Below, piece after piece: positions 24,831 to 33,723 of a stretch of 64,000 nt of DNA. Positions within the stretch are counted from its first letter, which is position 1. Every line of letters starts with the position of its first letter. The notes beneath the pieces were generated by a model, which saw only the letters and a list, made by a program, of their open reading frames with translations, made no database searches and was not told the origin of the DNA. Origin of the DNA: Baekduia soli (lineage in GTDB: Bacteria > Actinomycetota > Thermoleophilia > Solirubrobacterales > Solirubrobacteraceae). A program made the translations under genes and the position numbers. The stretch lies in contig NZ_CP042430.1 in the NCBI RefSeq assembly GCF_007970665.1, positions 2,356,001 to 2,420,000 on the forward strand. Direction: 5' to 3'.

Positions 24831-27154
24831 ATGAGCGCGACGAACGCCCCGCGGACCCTCGAGAACGAGCGCGAGCGCCGCGCCGAGACCTTCGTTGCCG
24901 GCTACCTGCCGCCGGATGACCTGGTCATCGATCCGTCGCTGCAGCTGCACACCGAGCACGACACCGACATCGACCCGATCTCCTACGAGGTCCTGCGCTC
25001 CAAGCTGTGGAACGTCAACTGGGACCACCAGGAGACGATCCGCCGCGTGTCGGGCAGCCAGGTCGTCGTCTTCGGCTACGACTTCAACACGTCGATCCAG
25101 ACCGAGGACGGCGCCGGCGTCTGCTTCGGGCCGGGCAACCTGTTCTTCAGCGGCTGCGCCGACCTCGTGGTCAAGTGGACGCTGGAGCACCGGTCGATGA
25201 ACGTCGGCATCGGCGAGGGCGACATCTTCCTGCAGGACGACCCGTGGATCGGCACGAACCACCAGATGGACACCGCGGTCTACGCGCCGGTCTTCTGGGA
25301 GGGCCGGCTGTTCGCCTGGGTCTACAACGTCATCCACCAGCGCGAGCTGGGCGGGGTCGAGCCCGGCGGGTTCACCCAGCAGGCGCGCGACGTCTACTCC
25401 GAGCCCACGTTCTTCCCGCCCATCAAGCTCGTCGAGGCGGGCCGGCTGCGCGAGGACGTCGCCGACGCCTGGGTCCGGCGGTCGCGGCTGGCGGGCTCAT
25501 GACGCTCGAGCTGCGCTCGCAGATCGCCGGCGTCGAGCTGGCCCGCGAGCGCGTGCTGGACATGGTGCGCCGCTACGGGCCGCTGCAGGTCAAGGGCGCG
25601 ATGCGCAAGATGATCGCGACGACGGCGGGCGTGGTCGGCGACCGCCTGCGCTCGCTGCCCGACGGCGAGTGGACCGACACGCGCTACGTCTCGGGCGCCG
25701 TCGTCGGCGACCTCAACCCCTACAAGTTCAGCCTCACGGTCCGCAAGACCGGCGACCGGCTCTTCTACACCAACGCCGGCACCGACCCCAGCGTCGGCTC
25801 GTTCAACATCACGGCCGGCGTGTTGCGCGCGTGCATCACCAACTCGCTGCTGACGTTCCTCTGCTACGACCAGTACCTGTGCGCGGCGGGGCTGCTGGAA
25901 CAGGTCGACTTCGAGTTCGAGCGCGGCACGATCACCGCGGCGCGCCACCCGGCGGCGTGCAGCACCTCGATCGGGCTCGTCGTCGCGCTCGTCCAGGCCC
26001 AGCACCTCAACATGAAGATGCTGTCGACCAACCCGACGACGGCGCACCAGACGTTCGGCGCCTCGGGGGCGGCGACGCTGATCTACAACCACACCTTCGG
26101 CCTGGACCAGTACGGCAACCCGACGGCGAACTTCCCGATGGACGGCATCGTCGGCGGCCTCGGGGCGTTCCCGTGGCGCGACGGCCTGGAGCACGGCGGC
26201 ACGATGAGCGCCACGATGAACCCCGTGGGCAGCGTCGAGGCGATCGAACGCGAGATCCCGATGCTGTTCCTCTACCGGCGCGAGGCCGTCGACTCCGGCG
26301 GCCATGGCGAGTGGCGCGGCGGCGCGTGCCTGGTCTCCGCCATGGTCGGCCACCGCTCGCCCGAGCACTACATCTCCTCCGGCGGCCTGGCCCAGAGCGT
26401 GACGATGGGCATCGGCGTGCTCGGCGGCTGGCCGGCGACGGGCGGCACCATGTGGCGTGCCGAGGACTGCGCGATCCGCGACTGGTTCGCCGACGGGCGC
26501 CTGCCCGGCACGCCCGCGGCGCTGCGCGAGATGGCGCCCGAGGGCGGCCTGGCGCCGCCCAAGGTGTTCGACAACCGCATCACCGAGCGCGACGTGTTCG
26601 AGGTGCTGCCCAACCCGGGCGCCGGCTACGGCGACCCGGTGCTGCGCCGGGCCGATCTGGTGGCCGACGACCTGGTCCAGGGCAAGGTCACGCCTGAGCA
26701 CGCCCGCGTGATCTACGGCGTGGTCGTCGACGGCGACGGGGCGGTCGACGAGGCCGCGACGGCGGCCGAGCGCAAGGCGCTGCGCGCGCGTCGGCTGGAC
26801 CGCGCCCGCCCGCCGCGCGAGCCGCGCGAGGGTGCGCTGGGCTCGGTGACCGAGCACGCGCTGGCCACCGTCGTGGCCGGGCCGGGCGCCGACGGCACGC
26901 CGGCGCTGGGCTGCGCGGCGTGCGCGCGGGAGCTCGCGCCGCGCGAGGGCAACTACCGCCGGGGCGCGGCCTGGCTCGAGCTGGCGATGACCGAGCTGGG
27001 GACGCACTTCACCGACCCCAAGGAGCAGATCGGCCACGAGCTGATCTGGCGCTCCTACCTGTGCCCGGGCTGCGGCGTGGCGCTCGACGGCGAGCTCTGC
27101 CGGCCCGACGACGAGCCCGTGTGGGACGTGCGGCTGGCGCCACGGGCCTCGTGA
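24831..27154 (+). pseudogene. Second HyuB-like subunit fused to a gamma-like zinc domain, frameshifted at 25493-25495
   Basis: About 774 residues if repaired. It begins MSATNAPRTLENERERRAE, with the HyuB core from DPISYEVLRSKLWNVNW and LQDDPWIGTNHQMDTAV. The frame ends after RRSRLAGS at 25502. A second frame resumes at once with MTLELRSQIAGVELARERV and runs to LPNPGAGYGDPV. Adding one G to the G3 run at 25493-25495 gives SRLAGLMTLELRSQIAG without a break. A true split is possible but less likely, since the join is mid-domain. The last 80 residues carry CAACARELAP and YLCPGCGVAL, the two CxxC pairs of an acetone-carboxylase gamma domain, so beta and gamma are fused here and separate in the first system. 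Confidence 0.75.
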
Positions 27155-27198
27155 ACCTGGGTGGTCCCGCGGGCCGGCTGGGGCGAGCCCGGGTGGGT

Positions 27199-27218
27199 GG
27201 CGCTCCGCGCGGGGCGCC
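27199..27218. terminator. GC-rich hairpin between convergent operons
   Basis: GGCGCTCCGC followed directly by GCGGGGCGCC forms a near-perfect inverted repeat with one T-G wobble. It lies in the 218-bp gap between the end of the carboxylase operon and the end of the convergent synthetase gene. No U-tract is present. The rest of the gap is featureless apart from a G8 run near 27248. Confidence 0.4.
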
Positions 27219-27372
27219 GGCACCCGGAGGTCGTCCGCGGGGCGTCGGGGGGGGCAGGTGGCGCGAAGGTGGCGTCATGCCCCACGTTCGCGACACCCGG
27301 CGCGCTCGGTGAGCGTGGACGCGCCCGTTCCGTCCGGACCCGGCACCCGGCCCCGGCGCCGTCGCCCCCCGC

Positions 27373-28974
27373 TCAGCCGGCGGCGGGCGCCTGGCGATCC
27401 CAGGCGCCGGCGAAGCCCAGGTCGCGCAGGGCGAACTTCTGGATCTTCTCCGTCGGGGTCTTGGGCAGCTCGTCGACGACCCGGACGTAGCGGGGGACCA
27501 TGAACGCGGCAAGCTCGCGCGTGCAGTGGGCGATGAGGTCGGCGGGGTCGAGGTCGTGGCCCTCGCGGGGCACCACGACGATCATGACCTCCTCCTCGCC
27601 CAGCTCGGACGGCACGCCCACCGCGGCGCTCTCCAGGACGGCGGGATGCGCGTTGACCGCGCGCTCCACCTCGTAGGAGCTGATGTTCTCGCCGCGGCGG
27701 CGGATGGAGTCCTTGAGGCGGTCGATGAACGTGAACCAGCCTTCGGCGTCGCGTCGGCCGCGGTCGCCGGAGTGGAACCAGCCGCCCTCCCAGGCGGCCT
27801 CGGTGGCCTCCGGGTTCTTGTAGTAGCCGAGGAACATCGTGTTGGGCTGATCGGTGCGGATGACGAACTCGCCGGGCTCGTCGACGGCGGCCTCCGTGCC
27901 GTCGGGCCGCTGGATCTGCACCTGCGACCAGCTCAGCGGCACCCCGCACGTCCCCGGGTGCACCGCGTCGGGCCGATTGGCCAGCGCGACGCCCGCGCTC
28001 TCGGTCAGCCCGTAGATCTCGACGATCTGGACGCCGAAGCGCCGCTCGAACGCGTGGAACTGATCGGCCGGAGCCGAGCTGCCGGTGGTCAGGCGCAGCG
28101 GGTTGTCGGCGTCGTCGGGTCGCTCGGGCTGCTTGAGCAGGATCGTCAGGATCGCGCCGATGTAGTTGAAGATCGTGGCGCCCTGCGCGCGGACCTCGTC
28201 GAGGAACCCGGAGCCCGAGAAGCGGGCGGTCATCACGAGCGGGCGGCCCGACAGCAGCGCGGGCACGACGGAGATGGCCTGGGCGTTGATGTGGAACAAC
28301 GGCAGGCAGGTCCACAGGACGTCGTCCTCGCGCAGGCGCACGTAGGTCTGCGCGTACTCGAAGCCGGTCACCGCGTAGGCGTTGTGACAGGTCATGACGC
28401 CCTTGGACGGCCCCGTCGTGCCGGACGTGTAGAGCACCGAGGCCAGGTCGCCCGGCCGCACGCGCGGCCGCGACGGCGCGGCGTGCCCGCCGTCCAGCAG
28501 CGGCGCGACGGGCACCCAGCGCGGGCCGGGGCTGTCGCCGGCCACGAGCAGGCGGTCGGGCCCGGTGCCCGGCGGCAGCGCGAACTCGTAGGCCTCGACG
28601 AGCGGGGCGTCGACGACGCAGATCCGCGCGTCGCAGTGCTCGACGATGTAGCGCAGGCCCTCCCCGCGCAGGTGCGTGTTGACCGGGACCAGCACGGCGC
28701 CCAGCAGCGCCGAGCCCAGCCACAGGTCCAGGAACGTGGGCCCGTTGGGCAGCATCACCGCGAGCTTGTCGCCCTGCCCGAGGCCGAGCGCGGCCAGGGC
28801 GCCGGCCGCGCTCTCGGCGCTCTGCAGGCCCTCGGCGAACGTGCGGTGCTCACCCTCGAATGTGAAGAAGCGGGCGTCGGGGGTCGCGGCGGCGCGGCGC
28901 TCGAGGATCTCGGGCAGCGTGGTCTGCTCGCCCAGGGCCCCGACGTAGGCCGGGGGCGCGACGGAGGTCGGCAT
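27373..28974 (-). CDS. AMP-dependent acyl-CoA synthetase (CaiC-like)
   Basis: A 533-residue adenylate-forming CoA ligase with LYTSGTTGPSKGVMTCH, EIYGLTESAG, RLKDSIRRRGENISSYEVE and the lysine region PTEKIQKFA. It is most similar in this window to the synthetase at 9739. It converges on the carboxylase operon and diverges from a quinone-oxidoreductase-like gene across an 89-bp gap with an operator-like palindrome. If the carboxylases make a beta-keto acid from a ketone, this enzyme is a natural candidate to convert it to the CoA thioester, as in acetophenone degradation; that is inference. Confidence 0.85.
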   Translation of the reverse strand: MPTSVAPPAYVGALGEQTTLPEILERRAAATPDARFFTFEGEHRTFAEGLQSAESAAGALAALGLGQGDKLAVMLPNGPTFLDLWLGSALLGAVLVPVNTHLRGEGLRYIVEHCDARICVVDAPLVEAYEFALPPGTGPDRLLVAGDSPGPRWVPVAPLLDGGHAAPSRPRVRPGDLASVLYTSGTTGPSKGVMTCHNAYAVTGFEYAQTYVRLREDDVLWTCLPLFHINAQAISVVPALLSGRPLVMTARFSGSGFLDEVRAQGATIFNYIGAILTILLKQPERPDDADNPLRLTTGSSAPADQFHAFERRFGVQIVEIYGLTESAGVALANRPDAVHPGTCGVPLSWSQVQIQRPDGTEAAVDEPGEFVIRTDQPNTMFLGYYKNPEATEAAWEGGWFHSGDRGRRDAEGWFTFIDRLKDSIRRRGENISSYEVERAVNAHPAVLESAAVGVPSELGEEEVMIVVVPREGHDLDPADLIAHCTRELAAFMVPRYVRVVDELPKTPTEKIQKFALRDLGFAGAWDRQAPAAG

Positions 28975-29008
28975 CCCGCGACCCTGGCGGCGCCGGTGGC
29001 GGACTCCA

Positions 29009-29026
29009 ACTGTTCCATCCGACAGT
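29009..29026. promoter_or_regulatory. Operator-like palindrome (site D)
   Basis: ACTGTTCCATCCGACAGT keeps only the outer ACTGT/ACAGT arms, matching 10 of 18 positions, but it occupies the same place as the other sites: the middle of an 89-bp divergent gap, 34 nt from the synthetase start and 37 nt from the oxidoreductase start. It is the weakest member of the family. Confidence 0.45.
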
Positions 29027-29063
29027 CGGCGCGCCGCCGCCGTCGCCCTAGGGTCGGCCGACG

Positions 29064-30050
29064 ATGCCCGCGATGCACCAGGCCGTGGCGCTCAGCGCCT
29101 TCGGACCCCCCGAGGTCCTGCACTGGGTGAAGCAGCCCGTGCCCGAGCCCGGGCCCGGCGAGGCGCTCGTCGCCGTGGAGGCGATCGGGGTCAACTTCGC
29201 CGACACGATGGTGCGCCGCGGCGAGTACCGGCGCGACCAGCCCCTGTCCTTCACGCCGGGCTTCGAGGTCGTCGGCCGCGTCCTGGAGGCGCCCGACGGC
29301 GGCCCTGCGCCGGGCACGCGCGTCGCGGTCTTCACCGACGACGGCGGCGGCTACGCCGAGACGGTGGCCGAGCCCCTGCGCCGCGTGTGCACCGTGCCCG
29401 ACGACGTGCCGGCGACGGTCGCGGCGACGCTCCTGGTCTCCGGCGTGACCGCCTGGTACGCCGTGCACCGCTTCGGACAGGTGCAGCCCGGCGAGGCGGT
29501 CCTGGTGCACGCCGCGGCCGGCAGCCTGGGGGCCACGTCGATCCAGCTCGTGCGCGCCGCCGGCGGGCGGCCGATCGCCACCGCGTCGACGGCCGCCAAG
29601 CTCGAGGTCGCCCGCCGCCACGGCGCGGAGGTCTCCCTCCTGTCGGAGCCCGAGACGCTGGCCGACCGGGTCCGCCAGGCCACCGGCGGGCAGGGGGCCG
29701 ACGTCGTCGTCGACGGCGTCGGAGGACCGCTGTTCGCGCCGAGCATGCGCGCGCTGGCCTTCGGGGGGCGCTACGTCATCGCCGGGGCGGCGGCCCAGCA
29801 GCCCGGGACGCTGGACACCCGTGGCCTCATGCCCCGGACCCAGACCATCGCCGGCTTCGTCGTCGCGCGCGTGGCCGCGCGAGACCCCGCCGAGCCCCAG
29901 GCCGCCTTCGACGCGGTGCTCGACCTCCACCGCCGCGGCCTGCTCGTCCCCGACGTGACGATCATCGGCCGCGACGACCTCGTGGCCGCGCACCACAGCA
30001 TCGAGGGGCGCCGGCACGTCGGCAAGCTCGTCGTCGACCTGCGCGCCTGA
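29064..30050 (+). CDS. NADPH:quinone oxidoreductase-like (zinc-less MDR family)
   Basis: A 328-residue medium-chain reductase without the zinc ligands of alcohol dehydrogenases. The catalytic-domain start VNFADTMVRRGEYRRDQPL and the nucleotide-binding segment VLVHAAAGSLGATSIQL identify the QOR branch, whose members reduce quinones or enoyl groups with NADPH. Its paralogue at 58073-59059 shares the long segment NFADTMVRRGEYRRDQ. Both are divergent from an acyl-CoA synthetase with an operator-like palindrome between, and both have a MaoC gene pair nearby. A 2-enoyl reductase role would fit. Confidence 0.85.
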   Translation: MPAMHQAVALSAFGPPEVLHWVKQPVPEPGPGEALVAVEAIGVNFADTMVRRGEYRRDQPLSFTPGFEVVGRVLEAPDGGPAPGTRVAVFTDDGGGYAETVAEPLRRVCTVPDDVPATVAATLLVSGVTAWYAVHRFGQVQPGEAVLVHAAAGSLGATSIQLVRAAGGRPIATASTAAKLEVARRHGAEVSLLSEPETLADRVRQATGGQGADVVVDGVGGPLFAPSMRALAFGGRYVIAGAAAQQPGTLDTRGLMPRTQTIAGFVVARVAARDPAEPQAAFDAVLDLHRRGLLVPDVTIIGRDDLVAAHHSIEGRRHVGKLVVDLRA

Positions 30051-30062
30051 CGTCGCGCGGCG

Positions 30063-30080
30063 TCTGGCACTTGCGCCAGT
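30063..30080. promoter_or_regulatory. Operator-like palindrome (site E)
   Basis: TCTGGCACTTGCGCCAGT matches 15 of 18 positions of the family palindrome. It starts 13 nt after the QOR stop and lies 34 nt upstream of the MaoC-type gene start. Confidence 0.65.
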
Positions 30081-30114
30081 TGGCGCGCCCCGGCGCAGGT
30101 GCGAGGGTCGCCCG

Positions 30115-30558
30115 ATGAAGAGCATGGGCGACGTTCCGCTGTTCTCCGAGCTCAGCTACGAGGAGCTGAGCGTCGGGCAGCGCTGGGGCCCGTTCGTGGA
30201 GTCCCTGGACCAGGACGCCAGCGACGGGCTGCGCGGGGCGCTGGGGTCGCCGGCGCCCGGCGCGCGCGCCCCGCTGGGCGTGCTGCCGCTGCTGACGCTG
30301 CGGGTCCTGCGCCGCGCCCTGCACGGGATCATCCCGGGCGGCGTGCTGGCCCGTCAGACGTTCTCCCACGTCGACGTCATCCCCGCGGCCGGAGATATCG
30401 AGATCCACGTCTGGGTCAGCGCGCAGCAGCGCCGACCCAGCGGCTTCTACACCACCTTCACCTTCGCCCTCGCGGTCGACGGCCGCACGCCGGCGATCGT
30501 CGAGTGGATGATCCTGGCCCCGCCGCCCGCCCAGGGCGCGGATGGAGGAGCGGCATGA
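30115..30558 (+). CDS. MaoC-like N-terminal dehydratase-domain protein (hot-dog fold)
   Basis: A 147-residue protein of the hot-dog type that forms the inactive half of two-gene MaoC hydratases. FSELSYEELSVGQRWGPF and GGVLARQTFSHVDVIPAAGDIEIHVWV are typical, and no catalytic Asp-His motif is present. Its stop overlaps the start of the catalytic MaoC gene by ATGA, so a heterodimer is expected, as in mycobacterial FAS-II and sterol-side-chain hydratases. Its paralogue is at 55821-56261. Operator-like site E lies 34 nt upstream. Confidence 0.75.
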   Translation: MKSMGDVPLFSELSYEELSVGQRWGPFVESLDQDASDGLRGALGSPAPGARAPLGVLPLLTLRVLRRALHGIIPGGVLARQTFSHVDVIPAAGDIEIHVWVSAQQRRPSGFYTTFTFALAVDGRTPAIVEWMILAPPPAQGADGGAA

Positions 30559-30965
30559 CGACCGGCTGGCGCGCGTTCCCCGAGGTGACCCACGTCATCG
30601 GGCGGACCGAGATCGACCGCTACGCGGAGCTCTCGGGCGACTACAACCCACTGCACATGGACCCCGAGTACGCCGAGGCGACGTCCTTCGGCAGCGTGAT
30701 CGCGCACGGGCCGATCGGGCTCCAGACGCTCTTCGAGGCGGTCAGCACCTGGATGGGCGGCGACGGCGTGCCGGCGGGCGTGCGCATCGACGTGATCTAC
30801 CGCGGCCCGGTCCGCATCGGCGACGCGGTGACCTGCCGGGCCGAGGACGTCAGCGACCACGCGGGCGATCTCGTCGTGCAGGCGCGCTGCACCAATCAGG
30901 ACGGCGGTGAAGTCCTCCAGGGCCTCGTCGTGGTGCCGCGGCACCTCGCGCCGCGGGCCGATTAG
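30555..30965 (+). CDS. MaoC-like (R)-specific enoyl-CoA hydratase
   Basis: A 136-residue single hot-dog hydratase. It contains the full (R)-hydratase motif YAELSGDYNPLHMDPEYA followed by FGSVIAHGP, with the catalytic Asp and His both in place. It would hydrate a 2-enoyl-CoA to the (R)-3-hydroxyacyl-CoA together with the overlapping N-terminal-type partner. The same gene pair occurs at 55429-56261. Its stop codon lies inside operator-like site F of the downstream transporter. Confidence 0.85.
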   Translation: MTTGWRAFPEVTHVIGRTEIDRYAELSGDYNPLHMDPEYAEATSFGSVIAHGPIGLQTLFEAVSTWMGGDGVPAGVRIDVIYRGPVRIGDAVTCRAEDVSDHAGDLVVQARCTNQDGGEVLQGLVVVPRHLAPRAD

Positions 30966-30978
30966 CGCTTGTGACAGT
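30961..30978. promoter_or_regulatory. Operator-like palindrome (site F)
   Basis: ATTAGCGCTTGTGACAGT matches 13 of 18 positions of the family palindrome. It overlaps the stop codon of the MaoC gene and lies 60 nt upstream of the ABC permease start. Confidence 0.5.
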
Positions 30979-31038
30979 ACCCCCTCGCAGGTGGCGTGGA
31001 GAGAATGGCGCCCAAGCTAGGGCGAGACGGAGAGACTG

Positions 31039-32085
31039 ATGTCAGAGAACGTGCCGAGCCCCGCGCTCGCGCTTGAGGATCGCAAGAGCGGCACCGGCGG
31101 AACGCCTGGCGGCGATGCCGCGCCCGGCTCCCGGCGGAGGAGCACGTCGATGGGCGTGCTCGCGAGCCGCTATGGCCTGCTCGTCGCGTTCCTCGTGACG
31201 ATCCTCGTCTTCAGCCTCGCGCGGCCCCACTCGTTCCCGACGTGGCGCAACACGCAGTCGATCCTGACCCTGGCGGCGCCGTCGCTGATCATGGCCGTCG
31301 GCCTCACCGTCGTGCTGGTCATGCAGGACTTCGACCTGTCGATCGGCGCGATGATCGGCCTGGGCAGCGGCGCGGCCATGGACTTCATGGTCAAGAACGG
31401 CATCGGCACGGTGCCCATGATCCTCATCGTGCTGGCCATCGCGATCGGCGCCGGCCTGCTCAACGGCTACATGGTGGCCTTCCTCGGCGGCTCGTCGTTC
31501 ATCATCACCTTGGCGATGGGAACGGTGTTAACCGGGGTGGAGTACGCCATGACCAACCAGGACACGGTGTACAGCGGCTTCTCGTCGAGCTTCACGGCGA
31601 TCGGCCAGAACAACTTCCTGGGCCTGAACCTCCAGATCTGGATCGCCCTGGTGATCGGGATCATCATCTGGGTCCTGCTGGACCGCAGCGAGATCGGTCG
31701 CTACATGTACGCGATCGGCGGCAACTCCGAGGCCGCCCGCCTCTCGGGCGTGCGCGTGCGGATCCTGCGGGTGCTCGGCTTCGTGATCGTCGCCATCACC
31801 GCCGCGATCGTCGGCCTGCTGCTCACCGCCCAGGCCGGCTCCTACGCGCCGAACGTCGGCGGCTCCTACCTCCTGCCGGCCTTCGCGGCCGTGTTCCTCG
31901 GGGCGGCCGTCTTCCGGCCCGGCGAGTTCAACGTGCTCGGCACGCTGGTCGGCGTCCTGTTCCTCGGCGTCATCCAGACCGGCCTGACGATGCTCGACCT
32001 GCAGACCTACCTCATCAACCTGGTCCAGGGCGGCATCCTCATCACCGCGGTCCTGGTCAGCCGGCTCGGTCAGCGGCAGGCCTAG
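31039..32085 (+). CDS. Ribose-type ABC transporter permease (RbsC family)
   Basis: A 348-residue membrane protein. After a soluble, low-complexity N-terminus of about 40 residues it has a series of hydrophobic segments. The signatures GLTVVLVMQDFDLSIGAMIGLG and MYAIGGNSEAARLSGVRV are those of BPD_transp_2 permeases for sugars and related compounds. It forms the channel of an importer with the ATPase two nt downstream and the lipoprotein at 33724. The operator-like site 60 nt upstream ties it to the catabolic genes, so the substrate may not be a sugar. Confidence 0.88.
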   Translation: MSENVPSPALALEDRKSGTGGTPGGDAAPGSRRRSTSMGVLASRYGLLVAFLVTILVFSLARPHSFPTWRNTQSILTLAAPSLIMAVGLTVVLVMQDFDLSIGAMIGLGSGAAMDFMVKNGIGTVPMILIVLAIAIGAGLLNGYMVAFLGGSSFIITLAMGTVLTGVEYAMTNQDTVYSGFSSSFTAIGQNNFLGLNLQIWIALVIGIIIWVLLDRSEIGRYMYAIGGNSEAARLSGVRVRILRVLGFVIVAITAAIVGLLLTAQAGSYAPNVGGSYLLPAFAAVFLGAAVFRPGEFNVLGTLVGVLFLGVIQTGLTMLDLQTYLINLVQGGILITAVLVSRLGQRQA

Positions 32086-32087
32086 CC

Positions 32088-33647
32088 ATGACCGAGGAGA
32101 CGCAGGCCGCCGTCGCCGACGACGACTTCGGGACCCCCGAGATCGACGCCGTCAAGGCGATCGAGGTACGAGCGCTCACCAAGCGCTACCCCGGCGTGGT
32201 CGCGCTGGACCACGCCGACGTGACGGTCCCGGGCGGGAGCATCCTGGGCCTGCTCGGCAAGAACGGGGCCGGCAAGAGCACGTTGATCAAGGTGCTGGCC
32301 GGCGTCACCCAGCCCGACGAGGGCGAGATCCTCGTCGACGGCGAGGCCGTCCACATCCACAGCCCGCACGACGCCGCCGCGCTGGGGTTCGCGTTCGTCC
32401 ACCAGGAGATGGCCGACGTGCCGAACCTGTCCGTGGCCGAGAACATCGGGCTGGGCCTCGGCTACCCGAAGGTCGGCGGCCTGGTCAAGCGCCGCGAGCT
32501 GCGCAACTGGGCGCGCGCGGTGCTGGACCGGCTCGAGGCGCCGATCGACCCGCGGGCCACGCTGTCGTCGCTCAGCGTCGCGGAGCGGCGGCTGGTCATG
32601 ATCGCCCGCGGACTGGCGGCCAACGCGCGGCTGTTCGTGCTCGACGAGCCGACGGCATCCCTGACCGAGGACGAGATCGACCACCTCCACAAGGTGCTGC
32701 GCACGCTGCGCGACCACGGCGTGGCCGTCGTGTACGTCAGCCACCGCCTCGACGAGATCTTCGCGATCACCGATCGCGTGACGGTCATGCGCGACGGCCA
32801 GACCGTCTACACCGACGACACCAAGAACCTCGACAAGGCCGCGATGATCGCCCAGATCACCGGCTCGGCCGCGCGGCCCGAGCAGCGCCAGCGGCACATC
32901 ATGGCGGGCGACGCCTCCGAGCTGCTTCGCGTGGAGGGCTTCAGCTCGCCGGGCGTGGTCGAGGACGCGGGCTTCACCCTGCGCAAGGGCGAGCTGCTCG
33001 GGGTCGCCGGGCTCGTCGGCGCCGGGCGCACGGAGCTCATGCGGCTCATCTTCGGAGCCGACCACGCCGCGTCGGGCAAGGTGTTCATCCGCGGCGAGGA
33101 GGTTGCGATCAAGTCGCCGCGCGACGCCATGCGCGCCGGCATGGCGCTGCTGCCCGAGGACCGCAAGGGCCAGGGCGCGGTGCTCGACTTCTCCGTCCGC
33201 AAGAACATCACGCTGACCAATATGTCGAAGTTCCGGCTGGCCAAGGGCGTGCCGCTGCCGGTCGAGCGCCGCGAGCGGTCGACGACGCGGGACCTCGTCC
33301 AGCGCCTGAAGATCAAGGTCGCCAACTCGGAGCATCCGACGCGCTTCCTGTCGGGCGGCAACCAGCAGAAGGTCGTGCTGGCGAAGTGGCTGGGCTCCAA
33401 CGCCGACATCTTCATCTTCGACGAGCCCACCCACGGCATCGACGTGGAGGGCAAGGAGGAGATCTATGACCTGATGTCCGAGCTGGCGGCGAGCGGCAAG
33501 GGCGTCATCTTCATCTCGTCGGAGTTCACCGAGTTGGTGGGGGCATGCAATCGCGTGCTGGTCATGCGGGACGGCCGGCTGGTGAGTGAGCTCGAAGGGG
33601 ACGCGATCACCGACGCGGCCCTCGTCGAGCTCTGCTACTCGCACTGA
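32088..33647 (+). CDS. Ribose-type ABC transporter ATP-binding protein (RbsA family)
   Basis: A 519-residue protein with two tandem ABC domains. The first has Walker A GKNGAGKST, LSVAERRLVMIARGL in the signature position and Walker B LFVLDEPTASL. The second has the degenerate P-loop GLVGAGRTE, the signature LSGGNQQKVVLAKWL and FIFDEPTHGIDV. This unequal arrangement is standard for RbsA/MglA ATPases. It would power the permease encoded just upstream. Confidence 0.9.
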   Translation: MTEETQAAVADDDFGTPEIDAVKAIEVRALTKRYPGVVALDHADVTVPGGSILGLLGKNGAGKSTLIKVLAGVTQPDEGEILVDGEAVHIHSPHDAAALGFAFVHQEMADVPNLSVAENIGLGLGYPKVGGLVKRRELRNWARAVLDRLEAPIDPRATLSSLSVAERRLVMIARGLAANARLFVLDEPTASLTEDEIDHLHKVLRTLRDHGVAVVYVSHRLDEIFAITDRVTVMRDGQTVYTDDTKNLDKAAMIAQITGSAARPEQRQRHIMAGDASELLRVEGFSSPGVVEDAGFTLRKGELLGVAGLVGAGRTELMRLIFGADHAASGKVFIRGEEVAIKSPRDAMRAGMALLPEDRKGQGAVLDFSVRKNITLTNMSKFRLAKGVPLPVERRERSTTRDLVQRLKIKVANSEHPTRFLSGGNQQKVVLAKWLGSNADIFIFDEPTHGIDVEGKEEIYDLMSELAASGKGVIFISSEFTELVGACNRVLVMRDGRLVSELEGDAITDAALVELCYSH

Positions 33648-33680
33648 GGCAAGCGCGGGGTCATCGATACATCGCCGACG

Positions 33681-33697
33681 GCCCACCGGAGGTGGGC
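33681..33697 (+). other. Stem-loop between ATPase and binding-protein genes
   Basis: GCCCACC and GGTGGGC pair perfectly around a 3-nt loop, 33 nt after the ATPase stop and 26 nt before the binding-protein start. There is no U-tract. Such hairpins between importer genes can protect the downstream mRNA or partly attenuate, giving different amounts of binding protein and ATPase. Confidence 0.4.
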
Positions 33698-33723
33698 GAC
33701 GGCACAATGGAGGAGAGGCACAC

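Noticed and set aside
25499-25502. True split of the second HyuB into two genes with ATGA overlap
   Set aside because: The break is inside the conserved domain, and one added G gives a continuous family-like sequence; other genes nearby show the same kind of break. Kept as a lower-probability alternative.
27240-27260. G8 run near 27248 as a mobile-element scar or slippage element
   Set aside because: It is in a non-coding convergent gap with no inverted repeats or duplications around it.
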